Origin: Candidatus Zixiibacteriota bacterium
GTDB taxonomy: Bacteria; Zixibacteria; MSB-5A5; SM1-73
Length of the DNA stretch: 5,083 nt
Assembly (NCBI GenBank): GCA_023127875.1
Contig: JAGMFA010000150.1
Span: 1 to 5,083 of the forward strand
Reading direction: 5' to 3'
Shown: positions 1 to 5,062 of the stretch, piece by piece
How positions within the stretch are numbered: position 1 is the first letter of the stretch
Layout of the letters: every line of letters begins with the position of its first letter
The notes under the pieces: generated by a model
What the model was told of the DNA's origin: nothing
What the model saw: the letters and a program-made list of their open reading frames with translations, nothing else
Database searches by the model: none
Translations under genes and position numbers: made by a program

Positions 1-2
1 TA

Positions 3-584
3 TACAATCAAAGTGATTTGCAGGACTCGCTGGCAATAAAGATAATGCCGAGCTGGGTTAAAGTAGACTCCACGGAAGGGTGGGTTGAGCAGGAGGCAAG
101 CAAAACGTTGAATTTGACTTTTAATCCGCTCTCCTATCCCAAGGGAGTTTATCGTGCCAGCTTGCTTATTGATAGCTGGGACAAGAATCATCAGCTGGAA
201 AGAAAAGTCATACCGTTGACTCTATACAATGATACCACAACTTCTGTCGAATGGACTGAGTCTGAAAAGCCCGAAAAGCTCACGCTCTTTCAGAATTATC
301 CTAATCCGTTTAATCCGGTGACGGTCATTCAGTACGCAGTAGGCGGTGGGGTTGGGAAAGCGGCGGACGGCCGACCGCGGACAGCCGACATCTCCCTTAA
401 GATCTACAACCTCTTGGGGCAGTTGGTGAGGACTTTGGTGGATGAGAAGATGGTGCCCGGAAATTATCAGGTTGTCTGGGATGGAAAAGATGATCGAGGA
501 AAAGAAGTGGCAAGCGGGATATATTTCTGTAAGCTGACAGCAGGTTCTAATCAGAAGATTCGGAAGATGGTTTTGGTGAAATAA
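3..584 (+). CDS. C-terminal part of a secreted protein with type IX (Por) sorting domain, 5' end outside window
   Basis: The frame is open to the left edge and ends at TAA 582-584, so only the last 193 residues are seen and the main domain is missing. Residues before about 275 nt read as one beta-sandwich repeat (PSWVKVDSTEGWVEQ, then GVYRASLLIDSWD and VIPLTLYND), a pattern common in Ig-like/BACON-like spacer domains of secreted proteins. The tail has the classical sorting-domain order: LTLFQNYPNPFNP (motif at 288-317), VIQYAV, ISLKIYNLLGQLVRTLVDE, GNYQVVWDGKDDRGKEVASGIYFCKL, and a basic end KIRKMVLVK. In the family this tail directs export through the type IX system and is usually cleaved or anchored at the surface. 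The segment between VIQYAV and ISLKIYN is about 16 residues where roughly 5 are usual, and is encoded partly by a heptamer repeat. The internal TTG at 18 is not taken as the start. The protein's catalytic or binding function cannot be told. Confidence 0.9.
   Translation, partial: YNQSDLQDSLAIKIMPSWVKVDSTEGWVEQEASKTLNLTFNPLSYPKGVYRASLLIDSWDKNHQLERKVIPLTLYNDTTTSVEWTESEKPEKLTLFQNYPNPFNPVTVIQYAVGGGVGKAADGRPRTADISLKIYNLLGQLVRTLVDEKMVPGNYQVVWDGKDDRGKEVASGIYFCKLTAGSNQKIRKMVLVK
363..390 (+). repeat. Four tandem heptanucleotides (GC[G/C]GACN) inside the sorting domain
   Basis: Four consecutive 7-nt units are seen: GCGGACG, GCCGACC, GCGGACA, GCCGACA. They can also be read as two 14-nt units differing at two positions. 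The segment is far more GC-rich than its surroundings and encodes most of the extra loop AADGRPRTAD. It lies between two conserved strands of the sorting domain, where length is tolerated. Because 7 is not a multiple of 3, gain or loss of a single unit would shift the frame and remove the rest of the tail. Confidence 0.8.
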
Positions 585-892
585 GGGGCGGTTGCTACAC
601 AGAAATAAAACTGTTCTAAAACAGGAGATACTGGACTCGCTATGAGGGTATAGCAATGTTTGACCAATGCTCCGCATCTCCCCCCTCCTTCGCAACTAAT
701 TTATGATTGGCTCCCATCCTTGAGGTCAAAGACTTCGGCAACAGCCTGAATATTTACATCACCAAATTCTGCCTCGATCAAAATTGTAGAGACCAAATAC
801 AAATAGCAAAAAATCCCTCACAGCAGATTGTAGCAGACTTGTAGTGAGCGTAGCGAATCTATTAAACAGATAAAAATCATCCGAATTTGGAT

Positions 893-912
893 CTCATTTG
901 AGTCAACTGACC
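893..912 (+). repeat. Left arm of a perfect 20-bp inverted repeat
   Basis: CTCATTTGAGTCAACTGACC here is the exact reverse complement of 5012-5031. The match stops sharply at both ends. A chance 20-bp match within 5 kb is very unlikely, so this is a dispersed repeat or paired site. The two arms enclose the peptidase gene, the MITE-like element, the putative small RNA and the HhH gene. Confidence 0.85.
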
Positions 913-1026
913 ATAGGATCGGTATCAGCTTAATCCATTTAATCAGCTGTGAGGCACTCTCCTGCTCTCCGTGGAGACGCTATTCTTAACGGGCTGGAAT
1001 TAAATCCACCTCAAGCTATATTAAAA

Positions 1027-1103
1027 CGAGCCCCCCACCCGTACGGGCGCTCGTCTGGGAAAGTCCCTCTTGGGTGCCCGATATGTATCCGGTCATTACA
1101 TAT
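1027..1103. other. Cluster of hairpins upstream of the peptidase promoter
   Basis: CGAGC (1027-1031) pairs with GCTCG (1049-1053) around the perfect palindrome CCCGTACGGG (1038-1047). Alternatively GGGCGC (1045-1050 area) pairs with GTGCCC (1074-1079 area) around GGGA-AAG-TCCC. ATATGTA (1081-1087) and TACATAT (1097-1103) form an inverted repeat with a 9-nt spacer, ending 16 nt before the -35 box. The last could be an operator. No T-run follows the GC-rich stems, so a terminator for the upstream gene is not well supported. Confidence 0.4.
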
Positions 1104-1119
1104 GTCAAGCAAAATCTTC

Positions 1120-1147
1120 TTGCTCTTTCAGAAAAAATACATATATT
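1120..1147 (+). promoter_or_regulatory. Putative housekeeping-type promoter of the S8 peptidase gene
   Basis: TTGCTC (1120-1125) and TATATT (1142-1147) are separated by 16 nt. The same design, TTGCTT-16-TATATT, occurs at the same relative place before the HhH gene (4241-4268), which supports both. Predicted transcription start is near 1154, giving a leader of about 77 nt to ATG 1231 or about 32 nt to ATG 1186. This assumes a sigma-70-like consensus; the real consensus of this organism is unknown. Confidence 0.4.
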
Positions 1148-1221
1148 GAACACGTAAACTCAACTCCTAATAAGAGGTATCCAAAATGAGATGCCATTCC
1201 TTTTATCTAACCACAAACCAT

Positions 1222-1227
1222 GGAGGT
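1222..1227 (+). promoter_or_regulatory. Ribosome binding site deciding the peptidase start
   Basis: GGAGGT lies 3 nt before ATG 1231, strong in sequence but close to the start. An alternative, GAGGT at 1174-1178, sits 7 nt before the in-frame ATG at 1186. ATG 1231 is preferred because it gives a standard signal peptide (MRSLSIIFCAVLVLFSLQG), while ATG 1186 would add 15 polar residues before it. Confidence 0.55.
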
Positions 1228-1230
1228 GCC

Positions 1231-3405
1231 ATGCGTTCCCTAAGTATCATTTTCTGTGCCGTCCTTGTTCTGTTTTCTCTTCAAGGGATACAAGGAGGCG
1301 AACAAAACGTGGCTGAGGATCTAAATATCCGCCTGAAAGCCGATACTTTTGATTCATCGAAGGAGCAACCGGATATACCACAGGCACTAAAACTAACCAC
1401 ACCAAACAATTATTACCTTATTCAGTGCGCTGGACCTATTCAACCAGAGTGGATAAACCAGCTTGAGAATAGAGGTATAGTGATTTTGGGGTATATACCT
1501 GATTATGCTTACGTGGTGCATATGGAGGAGGCAACAAAAGCTTTGGTTGAACAATTCTCTTTCGTCAGGTGGACCGGCTTTTATCATCCAGCATACAAAA
1601 TAGACCCTCGCTTGGACCTCAGCGGTGGAGACATTGAATTAAATGTTGTTGTTTTCAGAGAGAACGGAGGTGATGAAAACCTGTCTGAAGCGACAAAAAG
1701 AATCAAAGAAATGGGCGGCGAGATAGTCTACGATGGCAAAGATAACTTGGTCCTCATAGTAGAAATAGATGCCTCCAAGATTGATGATATCGCTTTTATC
1801 CCTGAGGTGAAATGGATTGATGAATCCTTTCCTAAAGTTACCTGTATGGATAATGTAAGAGCATTCACTGGTGCGGACACTGTTCATACCTGTGGTTTTG
1901 ATGGTTCAGGTATTGTTGGTGGGGTGAAGGATGTAGGATTTGATGAAGGCCACCCTGATTTTGCAGGACAAATTCTCGCCATTGACGGTAATCCTCCCAA
2001 AGACGCTCATGGTACATGTGTATTTGGCATTCTGTTTTCCTCTGGCGCAAACAATGAACAAGCTAAAGGCATGTTACCAAATGCGCAAGGAGTGTTTTGT
2101 CAGTGGGGCGTGAGCAGAATAACGTCTATTGCCCACCTGGATGTATGGGGGGGTGTTTTTCAGAGTAATAGTTGGACTCAGGGGGAACATAACGCAGAGT
2201 ATACATCACTTTCAGAAGAGGATGATTGGTGTGTTTTCTACCATGACAAAATATCGATGTTGTGGCCAGCCGGTAATAGTGGTAGCAGTGGGCCACAGAG
2301 TCTCTATCCAGATGCAGCAGCAAAGAATGTCATTAGCGTTGGCGCAGTGAATCATTATGATGATACTATTAGGACTAATGATGAATGGGGGTCTCACCCT
2401 GGGGGTCAGCTGGGATCGCCAAGTTACGGGCCTGCCGCAGATGGAAGAGTTAAACCAGATCTTTGCGGACCGTATGAACATATCTATACGACTGATAGTC
2501 GGGACGGAATTGCAGGGGATGACGGTTATAGAATCGGAAACTATGTTACAAAGGCCAGTGACGGCATGTTCGGTGGCACGAGTGCTGCTACAGCAGTTGT
2601 GGCTGGCGCAGCAGGTATCCTGTATCAAATGTATCAGGAGAATCTCTTTGGTAATAACCCAAGTGGGGACACCCCTCACGCTTCCACAGTGAAAGCGCTT
2701 CTCATTGTGGATGCCTACCAGTATGAATTCGCACAAGCAACCCGTTATCAGCAGGGATGGGGTCTCCCTGATTTACAGAAGACGTTGGACATTGCAGGTA
2801 AGCATTTTATTGTCGACGAGGAAACCGCTTTGCAGACAGGCGAAAGCATAGGGTATTCTTTCACCCCTGAGGAAGGGTCTCCCTTAAAGATATCTCTGGT
2901 ATGGACTGATCCACCAGCCATGCCTGGAGCAGACCCGGCTTTGGTCAACGATTTGAATCTGAAGGTAACCGCCCCGGATGCCACTGTATACTGGGGCAAC
3001 TACGGCCTTGAGTCCTCACACTGGTCCGCGAGCGGTGGTGCTCCAGATAGCCTGAACAATGTGGAGAATGTTTTTGTTGAGAACCCCCAGTTAGGACAGT
3101 GGACCATTGAAGTAATTGCAGCAAATATAGCCCAGGATGGTCATGTAGAGACTCCTGAAGTTGATCAAGACTTTGCACTTGTTGCCACCACTATCCCGCC
3201 CTATACCCGTGGCGACTGCAACGGAGACGGGGTAATAGACCTTGGGGATGTGGTTTACCTAATAAATTATTTATTCAAAGGCGGTTCTGCTCCTGATCCA
3301 TTGGAAGCTGGAGATTGCAATTGTGACACGGTGGTTGACCTGGGTGACGTGGTCTATCTGATCAATTACCTATTCAAAAATGGCCCACCACCTTGCTGTC
3401 CATGA
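1231..3405 (+). CDS. Secreted S8 family (subtilisin, KP-43-like) serine peptidase with C-terminal dockerin repeats
   Basis: Probable extracellular endopeptidase of 724 residues; ATG 1186 is an alternative start. In order: signal peptide (about 1-23, cleavage near IQG/GE); propeptide-like region (about 50-200) with the NYYLIQCAGPI...YIPDYAYVV...VRWTGFYHPAYKI pattern seen before KP-43-type catalytic domains; catalytic domain with Asp234 (KDVGFD, then HPDF), His260 (DAHGTC), oxyanion Asn349 (PAGNSG) and Ser451 (GGTSAAT); a beta-sandwich P-like domain (about 535-658; LKISLVWTDPP, ALVNDLNLKV, NNVENVFV, WTIEVIA) typical of this subgroup; and two EF-hand/dockerin repeats (660-724) with DxNxD loops and identical DLGDVVYLINYLFK helices. 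The triad is complete, so activity is likely. Odd points: DVG and HGTC replace the usual DT/SG and HGTH, and six cysteines lie in or beside the catalytic domain, suggesting disulfides. Dockerin partners are unknown; no cohesin is in the window. The gene seems to be transcribed alone. Confidence 0.93.
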   Translation: MRSLSIIFCAVLVLFSLQGIQGGEQNVAEDLNIRLKADTFDSSKEQPDIPQALKLTTPNNYYLIQCAGPIQPEWINQLENRGIVILGYIPDYAYVVHMEEATKALVEQFSFVRWTGFYHPAYKIDPRLDLSGGDIELNVVVFRENGGDENLSEATKRIKEMGGEIVYDGKDNLVLIVEIDASKIDDIAFIPEVKWIDESFPKVTCMDNVRAFTGADTVHTCGFDGSGIVGGVKDVGFDEGHPDFAGQILAIDGNPPKDAHGTCVFGILFSSGANNEQAKGMLPNAQGVFCQWGVSRITSIAHLDVWGGVFQSNSWTQGEHNAEYTSLSEEDDWCVFYHDKISMLWPAGNSGSSGPQSLYPDAAAKNVISVGAVNHYDDTIRTNDEWGSHPGGQLGSPSYGPAADGRVKPDLCGPYEHIYTTDSRDGIAGDDGYRIGNYVTKASDGMFGGTSAATAVVAGAAGILYQMYQENLFGNNPSGDTPHASTVKALLIVDAYQYEFAQATRYQQGWGLPDLQKTLDIAGKHFIVDEETALQTGESIGYSFTPEEGSPLKISLVWTDPPAMPGADPALVNDLNLKVTAPDATVYWGNYGLESSHWSASGGAPDSLNNVENVFVENPQLGQWTIEVIAANIAQDGHVETPEVDQDFALVATTIPPYTRGDCNGDGVIDLGDVVYLINYLFKGGSAPDPLEAGDCNCDTVVDLGDVVYLINYLFKNGPPPCCP

Positions 3406-3430
3406 TTATCTATGCTTGCTAACAAAAGGC

Positions 3431-3613
3431 TGGGGCAGGGATTTAAGGGACTGTTGAAAAAGCTACACTCCGGGGCGGGATAAATTCCCGTCCCCCTATG
3501 GGAGATAATCACTTATCATCCATAGGGCAGGGTTCACCCTGAAGGGATTCACCCTGAAGGGCATTTAGCCCTGTCGAAAGGGTTTTTCAACAGCTCCTTT
3601 AACCCCCGTCCCA
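3431..3613. mobile_element. MITE-like, non-coding hairpin element with terminal inverted repeats
   Basis: The 31-nt ends (3431-3461 and 3583-3613) are inverted copies, 25 of 31 positions matching, with the inner 11 (CTGTTGAAAAA / TTTTTCAACAG) perfect. Inside are a 9-bp stem with one bulge (3472-3495), a nearly continuous 15-position helix (3494-3527: CCCTATGG paired with CCATAGGG, then GATAA with TTATC), and a 15-nt tandem repeat (TTCACCCTGAAGGG at 3533-3546 and 3548-3561). There is no room for a transposase. The core AAGGGACTGTTGAAAAA (3445-3461) recurs exactly at 5060-5076. The exact outer boundary is unsure: it could be 3431 or 3445, and no clear target duplication is seen (AACAA at 3421 and 3613 is suggestive only). 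It starts 26-40 nt after the peptidase stop and its stems may also end that transcript. Confidence 0.65.
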
Positions 3614-3960
3614 ACAAGGAGAGCACTCACTTGTCAGAGACCCGTCCGAATCTCTAACTCAGAGGTTCGTGTGGGTTATCTCTCTGTGGTTGTATCAAGT
3701 CCGCTAAGATGGAACATCTTAGTCAGCAAGGTTCTTTCCCAAAGCGCAGCAACCTGCGTTTATTCCAACATTGCGCTGTCTGTCAGCAACACCTTGCTTT
3801 ATACAAAAATAAGGCAAAAGTCATTCAGTTGGTCAAAATTCTGTCGCAACTTACTGCGATAGTGGTAGCTTATTTTTTCCGGACAGATAAGCCCTGTTGC
3901 TTTAATCCCTTCTTATACAACCGGTTGGGGCAAGTGTATCACAACACGTGAGTTGAATTA
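3614..3960. other. Intergenic region, structured in places, no supported gene
   Basis: Two overlapping + strand frames (3671-3862 and 3709-3951) lack a good ribosome binding site and resemble no family I know. Small stems are seen: CTAAGATG-GAA-CATCTTAG (3704-3722, 8 bp perfect), CGCAG-CAAC-CTGCG (3745-3758), a 7-bp stem near 3795-3815, and GCTTAT/ATAAGC around a 13-nt loop (3868-3892). The palindrome CAACCGGTTG (3918-3927) lies about 40 bp before the sigma-54-like site. No tRNA or known riboswitch could be recognised. Confidence 0.45.
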
Positions 3961-3964
3961 TCTC

Positions 3965-3979
3965 TGGCACATTTTTTGT
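3965..3979 (+). promoter_or_regulatory. Putative sigma-54 (-24/-12) promoter
   Basis: CTGGCAC followed by ATTTTT and TTGT fits the sigma-54 consensus TGGCAC-N5-TTGC with exact spacing (GG at 3966-3967, G of the -12 box at 3978). Only the final C is T, a tolerated variant. Transcription would start near 3991. The perfect palindrome at 3918-3927 could be an activator site, though it is closer than usual. Sigma-54 itself is not encoded in the window, so the call rests on the motif alone. Confidence 0.45.
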
Positions 3980-3990
3980 ATAGACTCAAT

Positions 3991-4069
3991 TATGTTGGTT
4001 GCCCCTTTAGATTGTCTTTCTGCATCAAGCTCCGCCTGCTTCAACCCCTCAGGCGGAGCTTATTTTTTC
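3991..4069 (+). ncRNA. Putative small RNA of about 79 nt between a sigma-54-like site and a terminator
   Basis: A promoter-like motif and a strong intrinsic terminator are separated by too little DNA for a normal gene. The predicted transcript has a roughly 36-nt, mostly unpaired, pyrimidine-rich 5' part and a 12-bp terminator stem. This is the usual layout of a bacterial trans-acting small RNA. No known RNA family was recognised and the 5' end is only estimated. Alternatively, ATG 3992 would open a leaderless 35-codon frame running through the terminator to TAA, which is judged less likely. Confidence 0.35.
4027..4069 (+). terminator. Strong intrinsic (Rho-independent) terminator
   Basis: AAGCTCCGCCTG (4027-4038) pairs perfectly over 12 bp with CAGGCGGAGCTT (4050-4061) across an 11-nt loop, followed by ATTTTTTC (4062-4069). 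It is the clearest terminator in the window. It ends the putative small RNA and would also stop read-through from further upstream. Confidence 0.85.
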
Positions 4070-4101
4070 ACCTCAGCAAATCAAATACCACCTGCTTAAT
4101 C

Positions 4102-4190
4102 CGTCCACCCGGACGGGTGGGCGTCTCCTGTTGGGGTGGGGGTTACACCCCCGCCCCCTGTTCTACGGACAGGGGTACAACCCCTGTCCG
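4102..4190. repeat. Three consecutive GC-rich hairpins
   Basis: Hairpin 1 (4102-4123) has a 9-bp stem with one wobble around GGAC (CCACCC/GGGTGG). Hairpin 2 (4133-4157) pairs GGGGTGGGGG with CCCCCGCCCC over 10 bp with one wobble around TTACA. Hairpin 3 (4166-4190) pairs CGGACAGGGGT with ACCCCTGTCCG over 11 perfect bp around ACA. No T-runs follow, so they are not standard terminators. The G-runs and paired-arm style resemble the inside of the 3431-3613 element, so this may be an old or composite repeat of the same kind (inference). Confidence 0.7.
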
Positions 4191-4206
4191 ATCTGGTAGC
4201 ACCACT

Positions 4207-4230
4207 TCCTAATCCGTTTAATCCGTTGAC
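4207..4230 (+). repeat. Intergenic near-copy of the NPFNP-coding sequence
   Basis: This 24-nt stretch matches 299-322, inside the sorting domain of the first gene, at 23 of 24 positions, with the first 19 identical. It consists of two 9-nt units, AATCCGTTT and AATCCGTTG. Read in the right frame it encodes PNPFNPLT, but no frame around it is open over a useful length. A weaker relative lies near 930-946. Confidence 0.6.
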
Positions 4231-4240
4231 CAATTTTTTT

Positions 4241-4268
4241 TTGCTTTCCTGAATAAGTTAGCTATATT
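4241..4268 (+). promoter_or_regulatory. Putative housekeeping-type promoter of the HhH gene
   Basis: TTGCTT (4241-4246) and TATATT (4263-4268) are separated by 16 nt, the same arrangement as at 1120-1147. A run of nine T (4234-4242) overlaps the -35 side and may act like an UP element. Predicted start of transcription is near 4275, leaving a leader of about 27 nt before ATG 4302. Confidence 0.45.
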
Positions 4269-4301
4269 TTCTCAGGTAGAGCGGGGCTATCAAATAGGAT
4301 C

Positions 4302-5006
4302 ATGAGTAAAAGCAAACTGATAACAAAACTGGTTCAAAATCTGGGAGAGAGATTTTCTACTTCTTTAGGGATCGGTCTCTCTAGAGCTAACTCGACGGAG
4401 ATTTTCAAATGGTTTCTGGCGTCCATTTTGTTTGGAGCCAGAATATCAGAAAGCATTGTGGTTAAAACATACAAACAATTCGAAGAGGAAGAAGTCTTAT
4501 CTTGCCAAAAAATCCTGGATACCGGGTGGGATGGCCTGGTGAGGATATTAGATGATGGGGGTTATGTCCGATATGATTTCAAAACCGCTACCAAACTTTT
4601 GGAGATAATGGAAACATTGCAAAAACAATACAAGGGGGATTTGAACCAGCTTCACAATGAGGCAAAAGATTCTTTTGATCTGGAGAAAAGATTGAAAAAT
4701 CTGGGCAAGGGAATTGGAGATGTGACCGTAAACATCTTCTTGAGGGAACTGCGGGAAATATGGGAAAAGGCTGGTCCATATCCCGGGGAACTGGTCATCC
4801 TGGCGGCAAAAAATCTAAAGCTTTGTTCACAGACAAAATCTGTAAAACAGATTTTGAATGAACTGAAATCAGTTTGGCAAAAAAATATAGTGAAAGGAAA
4901 GACTTTCATCGATTTTGAGACCGCTCTTTTAAGATTGGGTAAGGATTTTTGTCGTAAAGGAAAATGTGAAATCTGTGTGGTCAAAAATTTTTGTAGGAGT
5001 TGGTAG
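4302..5006 (+). CDS. Endonuclease III-like HhH-GPD superfamily protein with C-terminal Fe-S cysteine cluster
   Basis: Cytoplasmic protein of 234 residues, close to the usual length of endonuclease III. The fold order fits that family: FKWFLASILFGARISE (36-50), like the first helices of the glycosylase domain; a helical middle part (WDGLVRILDDGGYVRYDFKTATKLLEIM, 76-103); the helix-hairpin-helix L-GKGIGDVTVNIFLREL (134-150); and cysteines Cys217-X4-Cys222-X2-Cys225-X5-Cys231, like the [4Fe-4S] loop (normally X6-X2-X5). In endonuclease III the catalytic Lys lies in G-V-G-R-K-T; here the position is Val141. The Asp of the VDTH motif has no obvious counterpart (AGPYPGELV, 157-165). It may thus bind DNA without normal glycosylase/lyase chemistry, or use other residues. 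ATG 4302 is preceded only by a weak AGGA very close by. Its neighbours give no hint; the gene is monocistronic. Confidence 0.8.
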   Translation: MSKSKLITKLVQNLGERFSTSLGIGLSRANSTEIFKWFLASILFGARISESIVVKTYKQFEEEEVLSCQKILDTGWDGLVRILDDGGYVRYDFKTATKLLEIMETLQKQYKGDLNQLHNEAKDSFDLEKRLKNLGKGIGDVTVNIFLRELREIWEKAGPYPGELVILAAKNLKLCSQTKSVKQILNELKSVWQKNIVKGKTFIDFETALLRLGKDFCRKGKCEICVVKNFCRSW

Positions 5007-5011
5007 CCGCA

Positions 5012-5031
5012 GGTCAGTTGACTCAAATGAG
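5012..5031 (-). repeat. Right arm of the perfect 20-bp inverted repeat
   Basis: GGTCAGTTGACTCAAATGAG is the exact reverse complement of 893-912. It begins 6 nt after the stop codon of the HhH gene, so it lies in that gene's 3' untranslated region. Confidence 0.85.
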
Positions 5032-5062
5032 CTTCAGCCTGCGTTCAGATCGCAACCTGAAG
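5032..5062 (+). terminator. Hairpin after the HhH gene, possible weak terminator
   Basis: CTTCAG (5032-5037) pairs with CTGAAG (5057-5062) and TGCG (5040-5043) with CGCA (5051-5054), leaving two mismatches and a 7-nt loop. It starts 26 nt after the stop codon. No T-run follows, so intrinsic termination is doubtful. Its right side overlaps the start of the repeat at 5060. Confidence 0.3.

Larger units (their letters stand above)
585..1119. other. Intergenic region without a supported gene
   Basis: No convincing coding sequence is present. Seen here are a small hairpin right after the first gene (CTGTT/AACAG around 609-624, no T-run, so not a good terminator), a minus-strand open stretch of 38 codons (701-817) that could be a gene remnant, a 9-nt-period motif TTAATCCATTTAATCAG near 930-946 resembling the one at 4207-4230, one arm of a 20-bp inverted repeat (893-912), a small palindrome TCTCCGTGGAGA (966-977), and the hairpins described separately at 1027-1103. 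The open frame at 949-1149 has no ribosome binding site and no recognisable protein features. Confidence 0.6.

Noticed and set aside
222..695. Long minus-strand open frame opposite the sorting domain, with a strong AAGGAGG-type site before an internal ATG at 677
   Set aside because: It runs antisense through a well-recognised sorting domain, and its translation is rich in Arg, His, Cys and Ser with no family features. The purine-rich site is probably chance.
949..1149. Open + strand frame of 66 codons before the peptidase
   Set aside because: It has no ribosome binding site and no recognisable protein pattern, and it covers hairpins and the predicted promoter.
2212..2736. 174-codon minus-strand frame inside the peptidase gene
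   Set aside because: It is a shadow of the S8 catalytic domain, whose motifs are clear on the + strand.
3447..3613. CRISPR array, suggested by repeated short palindromic pieces
   Set aside because: The repeats are 14-15 nt, directly adjacent, without spacers, and lie inside a terminal-inverted-repeat element.
3625..3690. tRNA-like stretch (AGAGGTTCGTG resembling a T arm)
   Set aside because: No cloverleaf, acceptor stem or anticodon arm could be folded.
3709..3951. 80-codon + strand frame starting with ATG and containing CAVC
   Set aside because: No proper ribosome binding site, no family resemblance, and its start lies inside a perfect hairpin. It remains a weak possibility only.
3976..4212. 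78-codon + strand frame
   Set aside because: It begins inside the -12 box and reads through the strong terminator and all three hairpins, with composition set by those repeats.
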